A stretch of 64,000 bases of DNA from Aureimonas sp. ME7 (GCF_903970965.1 NZ_CAJCKW010000007.1:62001-126000), one strand, 5' to 3'; numbered from the stretch's first letter, positions 24,375 to 34,430 are shown. Notes: generated by a model not told the origin, from the sequence alone. Translations and numbers: made by a program.

Positions 24375-27300
24375 GTGAACATCTCCCGGTTCTTCATCGA
24401 CCGCCCGGTCTTTGCGGGCGTCCTGTCCGTCATGATCTTTCTGGGCGGCCTTCTTTCGATCTTCGCCCTGCCGATCTCCGAATATCCCGAGGTCGTGCCC
24501 CCGTCCGTCGTGGTGCGCGCGACCTATCCCGGCGCCAACCCCGCGGTCATCGCCGAAACGGTGGCGACGCCGCTCGAAGAATCCGTCAACGGCGTCGAGG
24601 GCATGCTCTACATGAGCTCCCAGGCGACCACAGACGGCGTGATGCAACTCACCGTCACCTTTCGCATCGGCACCGACCCGGATCAGGCGCAGCAGCTCGT
24701 CCAGAACCGTGTGGCACAAGCCGAGCCGCGCCTACCCGAGGAAGTGCGCCGCCTCGGCGTGTCGGTGGTCAAATCCTCGCCCGACCTCATGCTGGTGGTC
24801 CACCTCACCTCGCCGAACGGGCGCTACGACCTCACCTATCTCAGAAACTACGCGCTTCTCAATGTGCGCGATCGCCTCGCGCGCATCGACGGCATGGGCC
24901 AGGTCCAGCTTTTCGGCTCGGGCGACTATTCCATGCGCATCTGGCTCGACCCCGAGAAGACCGCGGCCCGTGGCCTGTCGGCGAACGACGTCGTTTCCGC
25001 CGTCCGCGAGCAGAACGTCCAGGCCGCCGCCGGCGTCATCGGCGCCTCGCCGAGCGTGGCCGGCGTCGAATTCCAGCTGTCCGTCAACGCGCAAGGCCGC
25101 CTCAAGGACGCGGACGAGTTCGCCGACATTATCGTGCGCACCGACGCGCAAACCGGCGCCATCACGCGCATCCGCGACATCGGCCGCGTCGAACTCGGCG
25201 CGTCCGAATACGCCCTGCGCTCGCTCCTTTCCAACGAGCCCGCCGTCGCGATCCCCGTGTTCCAGGCGCCCGGCTCCAACGCCATCGCGATCGCCGACGA
25301 GGTGCGTAGCGTCATGGCCGAGATCAAGGAGACCATGCCCGAGGGCGTGGACTACGAGATCGTCTACGACACGACGCAGTTCGTGCGCGCCTCGATCGAG
25401 GCGGTGATCGACACGCTTCTCGAAGCCGTCGTCCTCGTCGTGCTGGTCGTGGTCGTCTTCCTTCAGACCTGGCGCGCCTCGATCATCCCGCTGCTGGCGG
25501 TGCCCGTGTCGATCGTCGGCACCTTCGCGGTGATGCATTTCCTCGGCTTCTCGATCAACGCCCTGTCCTTGTTCGGCCTGGTGCTGGCGATCGGCATCGT
25601 CGTGGACGACGCGATCGTCGTCGTCGAGAACGTCGAGCGCAACATCGAGAACGGCCTGAACCCCCGCGAGGCGACCTATCAGGCAATGCGCGAGGTGTCG
25701 GGTCCGATCGTCGCGATCGCGCTGGTGCTCGTCGCCGTGTTCGTGCCGCTCGCCTTCATCTCGGGGCTGACCGGCCAGTTCTACCGGCAGTTCGCGCTGA
25801 CGCTCGCGATCTCCACCGTGATCTCGGCCTTCAACTCGCTGACGCTTTCCCCCGCCTTGGCCGCCCTCCTCCTGCGCGGCCACGACGCGCCCAAGGACCG
25901 GCTGACGCGCATTCTCGACGGTTCGCTCGGCTGGTTCTTCCGAGGCTTCAACCGCTTCTTCGGCGCCTCGTCGCGCCGCTACGGCAACGGGCTCGGGCGT
26001 ATCGTCACCCGCAAGGGGATGATGCTGGGGCTTTACGTCGTCCTCGTCGCGCTCACCGCCGTTCTGTTTCAAAAGGTGCCCGGCGGCTTCGTGCCGGCGC
26101 AGGACAAGCAGTATCTCGTCGGCTTCGCGCAGTTGCCCGACGGCGCCTCGCTCGACCGGACGGACGCGGTGGCGCGCCGCATGGGCGAGATCGCGCTCAA
26201 AGTGCCGGGCGTCGAATCGACGATCGCCTTCCCGGGCCTATCGATCAACGGCTTCACCAATTCCTCCAACGCCGCCGTGGTGTTCCTGACGCTCGCACCC
26301 TTCGAGGAGCGGGAAACGCCGGAGCTGTCGGCCGGCGCCATCGCCCAGAAGCTGAACGGCGAGTTCGCCGGCATCCAGGAGGCCTTCACCGCGATCTTCC
26401 CGCCCCCGCCCGTGCAGGGCTTAGGCACGATCGGCGGCTTCAAGCTGCAGATCGAGGATCGCGCAGGGCAAGGCTACCAGGCGCTCGACGACGTGGTGCA
26501 GGGCTTCCTGGCGAAAGCCTATCAGGCGCCCGAGCTCACCGGCATGTTCACCGGCTACGGCATCGACGTGCCCCAGCTCTTTGCCGACGTCGACCGCGCC
26601 CGTGCCCGCCAGCTCGGCGTCTCCGTCACGGAGATCTTCAACACGCTGCAGATCTATCTCGGCTCGCTCTACGTCAACGACTTCAACCAGTTCGGCCGCA
26701 CCTATTCGGTGCGCGTCCAGGCCGACGCGCCCTACCGCGCTCGGGCCGAAGACATCGGCAACCTCAAGGTGCGCTCGAACTCGGGCGAGATGATCCCGCT
26801 ATCGGTTCTGATGAAGGTCGACACGGTCGCCGGCCCCGAGCGGGCGCTGCGCTACAACGGGTTCCTCGCCGCCGACGTCAACGGCAACGCGGCGCCGGGC
26901 TTCTCGTCCGGCCAGGCTCGGGCCGCGGTCGAGCGCATCGCGGCGGAAACCCTGCCGCCCGGCTTCAGCTTCGAATGGACCGAGCTCACCTATCAGGAGA
27001 TCATCGCCGGCAATTCGGGCGTCGTGATCTTCCCGCTCGCGATCCTTCTCGTGTTTCTGGTGCTGGCCGCCCAGTACGAGAGTCTCACCCTGCCGATCTC
27101 GATCCTCCTGATCGTGCCGGCCGGCCTGTTCTCGGCGCTGTTTGGGATTTGGGCAACGGGGGGAGACAACAACATCTTCACCCAGATCGGCCTGATCGTG
27201 CTCGTCGGCCTGTCGGCCAAGAACGCCATCCTCATCGTCGAGTTCGCGCGCGAACTGGAAGCGGAAGGGCGATCGGCGCGCGAAGCGGCGATCGAGGCGG

Positions 27301-27554
27301 CGCGCCTGCGCCTCCGGCCTATCCTGATGACCTCGCTCGCCTTCGTCATGGGCGTCCTGCCGCTCGTGCTCTCGACCGGGGCGGGTGCGGAGATGCGCTC
27401 GGCCATGGGCATTGCGGTGTTTTCCGGGATGATCGGCGTCACCCTCCTCGGCCTGTTCCTGACGCCGCTGTTCTACGTTCTCGTGCGGGCGCTCGCGCCC
27501 GCTCGGGCGCCGGTCCAGGCTTCGATGGAGGCGACGCCCGCGCACGGTGCCTGA
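24375..27554 (+). CDS. RND multidrug efflux transporter, inner-membrane pump (AcrB/MexF/BepE-like)
   Basis: 1059 residues, the normal HAE-1 length. It starts NISRFFIDRPVFAGVLSVMI from a GTG. The TM4 proton-relay pair is in LAIGIVVDDAIVVVENVERN (Asp-Asp, near residue 412), and the TM10 Lys is in GLSAKNAILIVEFA. Both large porter loops are full length, and TM9-12 follow the second loop (VIFPLAILLVFLVLAAQYES). It takes up drugs or toxic metabolites from the periplasm and outer leaflet. It should be derepressed when a ligand binds the upstream TetR. Confidence 0.95.
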   Translation: MNISRFFIDRPVFAGVLSVMIFLGGLLSIFALPISEYPEVVPPSVVVRATYPGANPAVIAETVATPLEESVNGVEGMLYMSSQATTDGVMQLTVTFRIGTDPDQAQQLVQNRVAQAEPRLPEEVRRLGVSVVKSSPDLMLVVHLTSPNGRYDLTYLRNYALLNVRDRLARIDGMGQVQLFGSGDYSMRIWLDPEKTAARGLSANDVVSAVREQNVQAAAGVIGASPSVAGVEFQLSVNAQGRLKDADEFADIIVRTDAQTGAITRIRDIGRVELGASEYALRSLLSNEPAVAIPVFQAPGSNAIAIADEVRSVMAEIKETMPEGVDYEIVYDTTQFVRASIEAVIDTLLEAVVLVVLVVVVFLQTWRASIIPLLAVPVSIVGTFAVMHFLGFSINALSLFGLVLAIGIVVDDAIVVVENVERNIENGLNPREATYQAMREVSGPIVAIALVLVAVFVPLAFISGLTGQFYRQFALTLAISTVISAFNSLTLSPALAALLLRGHDAPKDRLTRILDGSLGWFFRGFNRFFGASSRRYGNGLGRIVTRKGMMLGLYVVLVALTAVLFQKVPGGFVPAQDKQYLVGFAQLPDGASLDRTDAVARRMGEIALKVPGVESTIAFPGLSINGFTNSSNAAVVFLTLAPFEERETPELSAGAIAQKLNGEFAGIQEAFTAIFPPPPVQGLGTIGGFKLQIEDRAGQGYQALDDVVQGFLAKAYQAPELTGMFTGYGIDVPQLFADVDRARARQLGVSVTEIFNTLQIYLGSLYVNDFNQFGRTYSVRVQADAPYRARAEDIGNLKVRSNSGEMIPLSVLMKVDTVAGPERALRYNGFLAADVNGNAAPGFSSGQARAAVERIAAETLPPGFSFEWTELTYQEIIAGNSGVVIFPLAILLVFLVLAAQYESLTLPISILLIVPAGLFSALFGIWATGGDNNIFTQIGLIVLVGLSAKNAILIVEFARELEAEGRSAREAAIEAARLRLRPILMTSLAFVMGVLPLVLSTGAGAEMRSAMGIAVFSGMIGVTLLGLFLTPLFYVLVRALAPARAPVQASMEATPAHGA

Positions 27555-27602
27555 CCGGGCGCGGGCGTCTCACTGGGTCGCGTGCTGCCGATCGGCCGAG
27601 GC

Positions 27603-29303
27603 CTAAAGGTCGGAGCCCTCGTCCGCCGGCGCATCGCCGGGCGCTTCATCAAAGGGCGCTTCGTCGCCGGGGAATTCGTCGCCCGGCAGGAGATCCTGGC
27701 CGTCTCCGCCGTCCGGCTCGTCCAGCGTGTCGGGCCCCTTGAGCACCGTGCCGTTGACGCTGACCGACCCGTCGGCGGCGGCGGCCACCAGCCATTCCAG
27801 GCGCCCGTCGGCGCGCGGGCGCCCGATCCCCTTGACGAACTGCAGCGTGCCCACCGCCTGATACAGCTCCGGCTGCTCGGCGGCCGCCTTCTGGAGGGTG
27901 GCGATCGCGGTGTCGAGCCCGCCGACATCCACCGCGATCTCGGCCGAGGGCTGCTCGTCGGCAAACGCGAAATCACCGGAAAAGGCGATGTCGAAATCGT
28001 CCGCGCGGATGCGGCTGGGCTTCAGCTTCGTGCGGATCTTCGACGGATCGAAGGCGGCGGACACGCGGGCCTGCGTCTCCTCCGACAAGGGCGGGTCCTT
28101 GGCGAAGTCGACCTCGGCGAGCGCCAGGTCGGCCGGCGTCTTCAGATCGACGCCCGACACGGCAAGCCCGAGCGCCATCTCGCGCGGCAGGAGCGAGACG
28201 GCCCAGGACGGCACGAACGGGCTTTGGACCGCGATCGCGTTCAAACCGAAGTCGATGTCGAAGGACGCATCGTTCTGGACACCGGAAAAGCGCAGCGCCT
28301 GACGCGCCTCGCCGATCTCGAGTCCGCCGTAGAGCGAGGTGATCGCCATTTTCCGCGCCGACGCCGACCCGCCGAGCTCGCTCCACACGGGCAGGACGGC
28401 CTGGAGGGCGGTCTTGAGCTCCGTGCCGAACGGCCCCGCCAGCGTCGCCTTGGCATCCTTCTCCAGGTCGTCGGCGTGGCGCAGCACCAGCGCGTAGAGG
28501 TCGGCGACCGCGACCGTGCGCCCGTTCCGGATCGACCCTTCGGCCTCCACCGCGTCGGCGCTCGCCTCGAAGCCGAAGGAGAACGGCACCGCCGCCTCGC
28601 CGGGCGTCGTCTCGCCGTTCGGCGCGGCCTCTTCGCCCGGCGTCGCCTCGCCGTCCGGACCATGCCCCTCGTCGGTCGGTACGGTGATCGTGGTGGTCTG
28701 CTTGTAGCCCTCGTAGGTCTGGCGGAAGCCGAGATCGGCACCGCCTTCCGCGCTCGGGGCCCCCGTCAGCGTCATCTTGGTGGTGCGCACGTTGGTGACC
28801 GAGCGGCTGAACGGATCGCTCTGCTCGTTGACCATGCCTTCCGCACCCGCCTCCGCCGACAGGAAGGCGGCGATCTCGGGCGAGAAGACGCCTTTGAACA
28901 TCTGCCGGTCCAGCGTGTAGACGAAGCTCTGCCGGACCCCGTTCAGCTCCGGCGAGGCGGAAATGTCCAGCCTGTCGTCGCTGAAGACGTTCCAGGTTCC
29001 GTCCGCCCGCTCGCTGACCACATAGGAGAAGGGGGCGAAGCGCACCGGCGTGCCGACGAATTCTGTGAGGACGGCGGCCGGATCGATGGTGATGCGCTGC
29101 CCGGCCGGGTCGGGCTCGACGCGCAGGACGCCGCGATCGAAGGGGATCGCCGTGACATAGCCGATCAAGGCGTCGCGGACCTTGGCAACCGACTCGCTGG
29201 TGCCCGCCGCGGCCGGCTCGGGCTTCTGGTCGAAGGTCTGCGCCAAGGCCGGCAGGCTCGACACCGATGCGAAAAGGGCGGCTGCGAACACAGGCCGGAT
29301 CAT
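27603..29303 (-). CDS. Hypothetical periplasmic protein with acidic C-terminal tail
   Basis: 566 residues. A signal peptide (MIRPVFAAALFASVSSLPAL ending ALAQ) precedes a large beta-rich body. The last 40 residues are strongly acidic, with repeated PGDE and GDEAP motifs. A second low-complexity acidic stretch with TPGEEA and TPGEAA repeats lies near residues 215-240. GGGGGAG-like Shine-Dalgarno DNA precedes the ATG at 29303. I do not recognise the family with confidence. It is convergent with the RND gene and divergent from the DCC protein. The acidic tail could bind calcium, but that is speculation. Confidence 0.75.
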   Translation of the reverse strand: MIRPVFAAALFASVSSLPALAQTFDQKPEPAAAGTSESVAKVRDALIGYVTAIPFDRGVLRVEPDPAGQRITIDPAAVLTEFVGTPVRFAPFSYVVSERADGTWNVFSDDRLDISASPELNGVRQSFVYTLDRQMFKGVFSPEIAAFLSAEAGAEGMVNEQSDPFSRSVTNVRTTKMTLTGAPSAEGGADLGFRQTYEGYKQTTTITVPTDEGHGPDGEATPGEEAAPNGETTPGEAAVPFSFGFEASADAVEAEGSIRNGRTVAVADLYALVLRHADDLEKDAKATLAGPFGTELKTALQAVLPVWSELGGSASARKMAITSLYGGLEIGEARQALRFSGVQNDASFDIDFGLNAIAVQSPFVPSWAVSLLPREMALGLAVSGVDLKTPADLALAEVDFAKDPPLSEETQARVSAAFDPSKIRTKLKPSRIRADDFDIAFSGDFAFADEQPSAEIAVDVGGLDTAIATLQKAAAEQPELYQAVGTLQFVKGIGRPRADGRLEWLVAAAADGSVSVNGTVLKGPDTLDEPDGGDGQDLLPGDEFPGDEAPFDEAPGDAPADEGSDL

Positions 29304-29495
29304 GCGAAACTCCCCCGATGACTGCGCATGGGTTGTAGAGGACAACCAGCCGAAAGCGAGCGCGAAATGCGCTGCGCGAAGGGAGGGGCCGGTTTTCGTG
29401 GACGCTTTCTTGACGCGTCGCCTCGATTTCGAGCGATTGCGCCACATGCCGGTGGGCCCTTGAAACCGCCCTCCGCGTTGAACAGTTCATCCCCC

Positions 29496-29993
29496 ATGCA
29501 ACCCTCCCGATCTCTTCACGACCCCGACGCGCCCGATGGATTGATGGTGTTCGACGGCGTGTGCAACTTCTGCTCGGGGCAGGTGCAGCTTCTTCTGAAG
29601 ATCGACCGGGCGGGCGCGCTGCGCTTCACCGCGATCCAGTCGCCCTACGGGCGCCATCTGGCGGCGCGCCACGGGCTCGATCCGGACGACCCGACCACCT
29701 TCATGTTCTTCGATCGCGGACGGCCCTTGCAGGAAAGCGACGCGGTGCTGGCGCTGTACGATCGGCTGCCCGCCCCGTGGCGGTGGCTGCGGCTCGCGCG
29801 GATCGTGCCGCGCCCGCTTCGCGACGCGGCCTACCGGCTTCTGGCTCGCAACCGCTACCGCCTGCTCGGGCGCCGCGACACCTGCATGGTACCCTCGCTA
29901 GCCGAGCGCGCCCGGTTCGTCGATGCCGTGCCAGACAGCCTTCAGGGAACGCTCGCCGGCGCCTCGGCTCCGAGCTCGAACCGTCCGTCGTAG
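29496..29993 (+). CDS. DCC-family thiol-disulfide oxidoreductase-like protein (DUF393)
   Basis: 165 residues. The family hallmark VFDGVCNFCSGQVQLLLK gives the name (Asp, Cys, Cys) and has a thioredoxin-like CxxC. RRDTCMVPSLAERARF is the conserved C-terminal Cys region. The ATG at 29496 gives a short N-terminus before DGLMVFDG. Family members are predicted redox proteins of unknown substrate. It converges on the DUF4166 gene and overlaps it by 52 bases. Confidence 0.88.
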   Translation: MQPSRSLHDPDAPDGLMVFDGVCNFCSGQVQLLLKIDRAGALRFTAIQSPYGRHLAARHGLDPDDPTTFMFFDRGRPLQESDAVLALYDRLPAPWRWLRLARIVPRPLRDAAYRLLARNRYRLLGRRDTCMVPSLAERARFVDAVPDSLQGTLAGASAPSSNRPS

Positions 29994-30586
29994 CGGAACA
30001 GCTCGCCAAACAGCGGATGGCGGAGATGCATCGCCATCTCGAAGCGGTCAGGCCCCTCGCAGGGCCCTTCCACCACCTCGGCGCGGCCGAGGAGGAGGCC
30101 GGCGGGAATGGGCCAGTCGCGGCCGAACAGGCGCCAGACATAGCCCGCGCCGCGAAACACCAGCGCCCCGTTCTCGACGCTCACCCTCATGCGCATGCCG
30201 ATCCCCAAGCGCACGAACTCGATCACCTCGCCGGACCCTGAGCGCACCATGAACGAGCGGAAGTGGAAGGGCGCACGACCGGGAAAGTGGAACACCCGGT
30301 CCCAATGGATGCGCGGGCCACGCACGCGGTAGTGCACCTCGATCGGCACGTCCCTGCCCTGATAGGGCACCAGCGCGCCGGCGATGCGTGCGAAGGGCAG
30401 GATCAAGGTGGCAAGGGCGCTGTGCCGGACCTCGCCCATCCGGCCGCGAACGGTGATGGCGTCGTCCGTGTCCGGCCGCAGGAAGTAGTGCCGACGCACG
30501 GCGCTCCCCAGCCGCGCCCACGCCTCCTCGCCGACGACCTCGCGAAACACCGGCTTGGGGCTTGGGGACGGGGGAAGAGCGTTCAT
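29942..30586 (-). CDS. DUF4166 domain protein
   Basis: 214 residues. The DUF4166 pattern is visible: LGSAVRRHYFLRPDTDDAI, VRGRMGEVRHS, VHYRVRGPRIHWDRVFHFPG, FRGAGYVWRLFGRDWPIP and MHLRHPLFGELFRYDGRFEL. In other bacteria this domain occurs alone or after saccharopine-dehydrogenase-like domains, with no known biochemical role. An AGGAAAGG Shine-Dalgarno precedes the ATG. Its last 52 bases overlap the DCC gene on the other strand, which could cause antisense interference. Confidence 0.85.
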   Translation of the reverse strand: MNALPPSPSPKPVFREVVGEEAWARLGSAVRRHYFLRPDTDDAITVRGRMGEVRHSALATLILPFARIAGALVPYQGRDVPIEVHYRVRGPRIHWDRVFHFPGRAPFHFRSFMVRSGSGEVIEFVRLGIGMRMRVSVENGALVFRGAGYVWRLFGRDWPIPAGLLLGRAEVVEGPCEGPDRFEMAMHLRHPLFGELFRYDGRFELGAEAPASVP

Positions 30587-30785
30587 GACGGGCCTTTCCT
30601 AAGGGTCTGGCGAAACCGGGCCGAGGGAACGGGCAGCGGTTCGCGCGTTTCAAAAGCTCGTCTTTCCGGTGGGCTCGTCAACCGGCGGGCTGCGACATAC
30701 TGGATTCTCCGCCCCGCCGCCGTTGCCCCGGGTCCGGCCGCTCCGTTAAGGGAAACCGCCCGCATTCCGGCGCGAAGGACGAATC

Positions 30786-31952
30786 ATGGCACTCCCGACG
30801 ACGCCGGCGAGACCACCCGCGATCGTGGTGATCGGCGATCTCGTGGAAGGCTGGCCGCCGCACGACATGGAGCCGGAGGCGATCGAACGGCAGGCCGCCG
30901 GCTGGCCGGATCGCCTTGCCGCCGAGCCGTTCGGGCCGGGCGCCGGCGCCGGGAGCGCCCCGCCGGCCGTCCACGGCGGCTATCTCGAACGCCTGCCGCT
31001 CGCCTGCGTGCATGCCGGGCTCGCCGACCATGCCGAGATCTGGCACTTCGCCCGCTCGGCCGACGTTCCGCCCCTGCGGCGCGACAGCCCGCATCTCGCC
31101 CGCCGCGTGTTCCGGCTGGACGGGGAGGGCGCGCCCTTCCGCTCCACCGACATGCTGCGCTTCATCGAGACCGTCGGCGCACCGGAGATTCTCGTCGTCC
31201 TGGGGCTGGGCGTCGAGGAGCGCATCCTCGAGGCCTGCCGGGCGAGCCTCAAGGTCTACAACTCGATCGACGCGCCCGCGCTTCGCGTGCCCCCCGAGAT
31301 CGGCCGTCACTTCGACCTCGTCCTGACCGGCGCCGATTGGCAGTCGCGCGAGGTGGAAGCGCGCCACCCTGGCATGACGACTGCCGTGATGCCGATCGGG
31401 CCGGAATTCGCCGATCCCGAGACCTTCCGTCCGCTCGGTGAGCCCAAGCCCTACGACGTCGTCTATGTCGCCGCTGCCCAACCCTACAAGCGGCACGACA
31501 TCCTGTTCGACGCGTTGGCGAGCGCCCCGCGACCTTTGCGGGCGCTCTGCGTCTTCGGATATGGCGAGATGGGGGGCGAGCTTCGCGAACAGGCGATGGC
31601 CCGTGGCCTTCAGGTCGATTTCGTCGGCCCGCCCGGCGTTCCCTTTGCCGAGGTCAACCGGCTGATGAACGCGGCCAGGATCGGCGTGGTGTGCGGGGTC
31701 GACGACGGCGCCCCGGCCATTCTCACCGAATACATGCTGGCGGGCCTGCCGGTTCTCGCCAACGAGCGCCTCGCCTGCGGGCTCCAGTTCATCACGCCGG
31801 AAACGGGACGCACCGCGCCGGCCGAGCATTTCGGCGCGGCGATGGTGGGGATGCTCGATAGCCTGGAACGCTTTCGCCCCCGCGAAATCGCTTGCGAGCG
31901 GTGGATCTGGCCCCATACGATCGAGCGCTTCCGGTCGCAGCTCACGAAATAG
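30786..31952 (+). CDS. Family 4-like glycosyltransferase
   Basis: 388 residues, GT-B fold. The C-terminal half has the donor-binding signature region: YDVVYVAAAQPYKRHDILFD, FVGPPGVPFAEVNRLM and DDGAPAILTEYMLAGLPVLA, where the Glu of the E-x7-E-like motif contacts the nucleotide sugar. The N-terminal half is divergent. AAGGAC lies upstream of the ATG. It is the first gene of the glycoconjugate locus and the only one here with a free-standing glycosyltransferase domain. Donor and acceptor unknown. Confidence 0.85.
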   Translation: MALPTTPARPPAIVVIGDLVEGWPPHDMEPEAIERQAAGWPDRLAAEPFGPGAGAGSAPPAVHGGYLERLPLACVHAGLADHAEIWHFARSADVPPLRRDSPHLARRVFRLDGEGAPFRSTDMLRFIETVGAPEILVVLGLGVEERILEACRASLKVYNSIDAPALRVPPEIGRHFDLVLTGADWQSREVEARHPGMTTAVMPIGPEFADPETFRPLGEPKPYDVVYVAAAQPYKRHDILFDALASAPRPLRALCVFGYGEMGGELREQAMARGLQVDFVGPPGVPFAEVNRLMNAARIGVVCGVDDGAPAILTEYMLAGLPVLANERLACGLQFITPETGRTAPAEHFGAAMVGMLDSLERFRPREIACERWIWPHTIERFRSQLTK

Positions 31953-32027
31953 GCGTGCCGCGATTGGTCGCATGGCGGAATGCGTCCGGGATCGGCTAGG
32001 TCCGGGCCCACCATGTGAGGGGTTGTG

Positions 32028-34430
32028 ATGACGCCAGAGTTTGCGACCGCTTCCGGGCCATCGGGAGCCAGATTCGGCGACGGCGTCAAACCACAATCCG
32101 ACCACCCCCCGATCATCTGCTTCTCGCATCTGCGCTGGGACTTCGTCACCCAGCGCCCGCAACACCTGATGCGCCGCTTCGCCGGGGACCGAAAGGTCTT
32201 CTTCTTCGAGGAGCACATCCCCTGCGACCACCCGCTGCCCTATCTCGAATTCCACCCCTTCCCCGCTGACGGCGTCATCGCGCTCCGCCCGCGCCTGCCG
32301 CACTGGTGGAGCCTGGAGGAGCGCGAGGCGGGGCTGGCACAGCTTCTCGCCATGCTGGTCGACACGGCGATGGCGGCGCCGCCGGTTCTCTGGTTCTACA
32401 CGCCGATGATGTTCGCCTTCGCTGGAGGCGTGCCGGCGGCGGCCGTGGTCTACGACTGCATGGACGAGCTCAGCGCCTTCCGCTTCGCCGATCCGCGCCT
32501 CGTCGCGCTGGAAGGGGAACTCCTCGCGCGCGCCGACGCCGTGTTCACCGGCGGCTGGAGCCTTTTCGAGGCCAAGCGCCACCGGCACGCCAACATCCAC
32601 CCCTTCCCCTCCTCGGTGGACGTCGCCCATTTCGGCCGAGCGCGCGCCGGCACGTTGCCTCCGCCCACCGATCAGGCAGCCCTTCCCGGCCCCGTTCTCG
32701 GCTTCTACGGGGTGATCGACGAGCGGTTGGATCTCAAGCTGATCGCCGCTGTCGCGAGCGCCCGGCCCGACTGGACGCTTGCGATGCTCGGCCCCGTCGC
32801 CAAGATCGATCCGGCCGACCTGCCCCGCGCCGCGAACCTCCATTGGCTGGGCGGGAAAGGCTACGACGAGCTGCCGGCCTATCTCGCCCGCTGGGACGTG
32901 GCGCTGATGCCCTTCGCCATCAACGAGGCGACGCGCTTCATCAGCCCGACCAAGACGCCGGAATATCTCGCCGGCGGTTGCCCGGTGGTGTCGACGCCGG
33001 TCGCCGACGTCGTGCGCCACTACGGCGCGCTGGAAGGCGTCGGGATCGCGGGCGAGGCGCCCGCCTTCGTCGCGGCCTGCGAGCGCGCGCTCGCCCTCGG
33101 GGCCACGGGCCGCTGGCGCGACGAGGCCGACGCGCTCCTGGCCGACATGTCCTGGGACCGGACGCAAGGGGCGATGGCGGCCATTCTCGACGAGGCGATC
33201 CTCGCCGCCCGGCGCGCGGGCGCCCATCCCGCCAACGACGAGCCGTCCCTGCCCGCCATTCATGCCAAGCCGCGCCGCGAGCGCTTCGACGCGCTGGTGG
33301 TGGGAGCGGGCTTTGCCGGCGCGGTTCTGGCCGAGCGGCTGGCGGAAGGCTCCGGCCGACGCGTCCTCGTCGTGGACCGGCGCGACCATATCGCCGGCAA
33401 CGCCTACGACCACCTGGATGAGGCCGGCGTCCTCGTTCATCGCTACGGGCCGCACATCTTCCACACCAACAGCCCGAAGGTGGTGGACTATCTCTCGCGC
33501 TTCACGGGCTGGCGCCCCTACGAGCACCGCGTCCTGGCGCGGGTCGGCGACAAGCTCCTGCCGATCCCGATCAACCGCACCACCCTGAACGCGCTCTTCG
33601 GCTGCGACCTCCGATCGGACGCGGACGCCGCCGCCTTCCTGAAGGCGCGCGCCGAGCCGGTCGCCGTTCCGCTGACGGCGGAGGACGAGGTGGTCGGCGC
33701 CGTCGGGCGCGAACTCTACGAAACCTTCTTCCGGGGCTACACGCGCAAGCAATGGGGTCTCGACCCTTCGGCGCTCGACCGCTCCGTCACCGCCCGCGTG
33801 CCGGCGCGCACGGACACGGACGACCGTTACTTCACCGACCGCTTCCAGGCGATGCCGGAGGGTGGCTACACCGCGATGTTCGAGCGCATGCTCGATCACC
33901 CCAACATCACGGTGCGCCTTTCCACCGACCACCGCGACATCCGCGAAACGGTCGAGGTCGGCCATACCGTCTTCACCGGGCCGGTGGACGAGTTCTTCGA
34001 CCACCGCTTCGGGCGCCTGCCCTATCGCTGCCTCGCCTTCCGGCACGAAACGCACGATAGGCCCGAGTTCCAGCCGGTCGGCGTCGTGAACTATCCCGGC
34101 GAGGACGTCGCCTTCACGCGCATCACCGAATACAAGCACCTGACCGGCCAGCGCCACGACAAGACCAGCCTGTCCTACGAGTTCCCCTCCGACGAGGGCG
34201 ATCCGTACTACCCGGTGCCGCGCGAGGAGAACCAGGCGCTCTACCGGCGCTACGAGGCGCTGGCCAACGCCACGCCGGATGTCAGCTTCGTCGGGCGCCT
34301 CGCGACCTATCGCTACTACAACATGGATCAGGTCGTGGCGCAGGCGCTCGCCACCTATGCGCGGATGACGGGCAAGCCGGCGGGCGCCGGCGCGGCGGCG
34401 GCGAGCGTCACGGCGGGGCCCTCCGTTTGA
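32028..34430 (+). CDS. Glycosyltransferase (TuaH-like) fused to UDP-galactopyranose mutase
   Basis: 800 residues in one frame. Residues about 25-400 are a GT-B glycosyltransferase of the TuaH type (FSHLRWDFVTQRPQHLMRRF and LMPFAINEATRFISPTKTPE). Residues about 418-790 are a complete UDP-galactopyranose mutase: FAD-binding DALVVGAGFAGAVLAERLA, RYGPHIFHTNSPKVVDYLSR, YTRKQWGLDPSALDRSV and the C-terminal YRYYNMDQVVAQAL. The mutase makes UDP-galactofuranose, so the fused transferase may use that donor directly. Start is ATG 32028 with AGGGG upstream. Glf is normally a separate protein of about 370-390 residues. Confidence 0.9.
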   Translation: MTPEFATASGPSGARFGDGVKPQSDHPPIICFSHLRWDFVTQRPQHLMRRFAGDRKVFFFEEHIPCDHPLPYLEFHPFPADGVIALRPRLPHWWSLEEREAGLAQLLAMLVDTAMAAPPVLWFYTPMMFAFAGGVPAAAVVYDCMDELSAFRFADPRLVALEGELLARADAVFTGGWSLFEAKRHRHANIHPFPSSVDVAHFGRARAGTLPPPTDQAALPGPVLGFYGVIDERLDLKLIAAVASARPDWTLAMLGPVAKIDPADLPRAANLHWLGGKGYDELPAYLARWDVALMPFAINEATRFISPTKTPEYLAGGCPVVSTPVADVVRHYGALEGVGIAGEAPAFVAACERALALGATGRWRDEADALLADMSWDRTQGAMAAILDEAILAARRAGAHPANDEPSLPAIHAKPRRERFDALVVGAGFAGAVLAERLAEGSGRRVLVVDRRDHIAGNAYDHLDEAGVLVHRYGPHIFHTNSPKVVDYLSRFTGWRPYEHRVLARVGDKLLPIPINRTTLNALFGCDLRSDADAAAFLKARAEPVAVPLTAEDEVVGAVGRELYETFFRGYTRKQWGLDPSALDRSVTARVPARTDTDDRYFTDRFQAMPEGGYTAMFERMLDHPNITVRLSTDHRDIRETVEVGHTVFTGPVDEFFDHRFGRLPYRCLAFRHETHDRPEFQPVGVVNYPGEDVAFTRITEYKHLTGQRHDKTSLSYEFPSDEGDPYYPVPREENQALYRRYEALANATPDVSFVGRLATYRYYNMDQVVAQALATYARMTGKPAGAGAAAASVTAGPSV

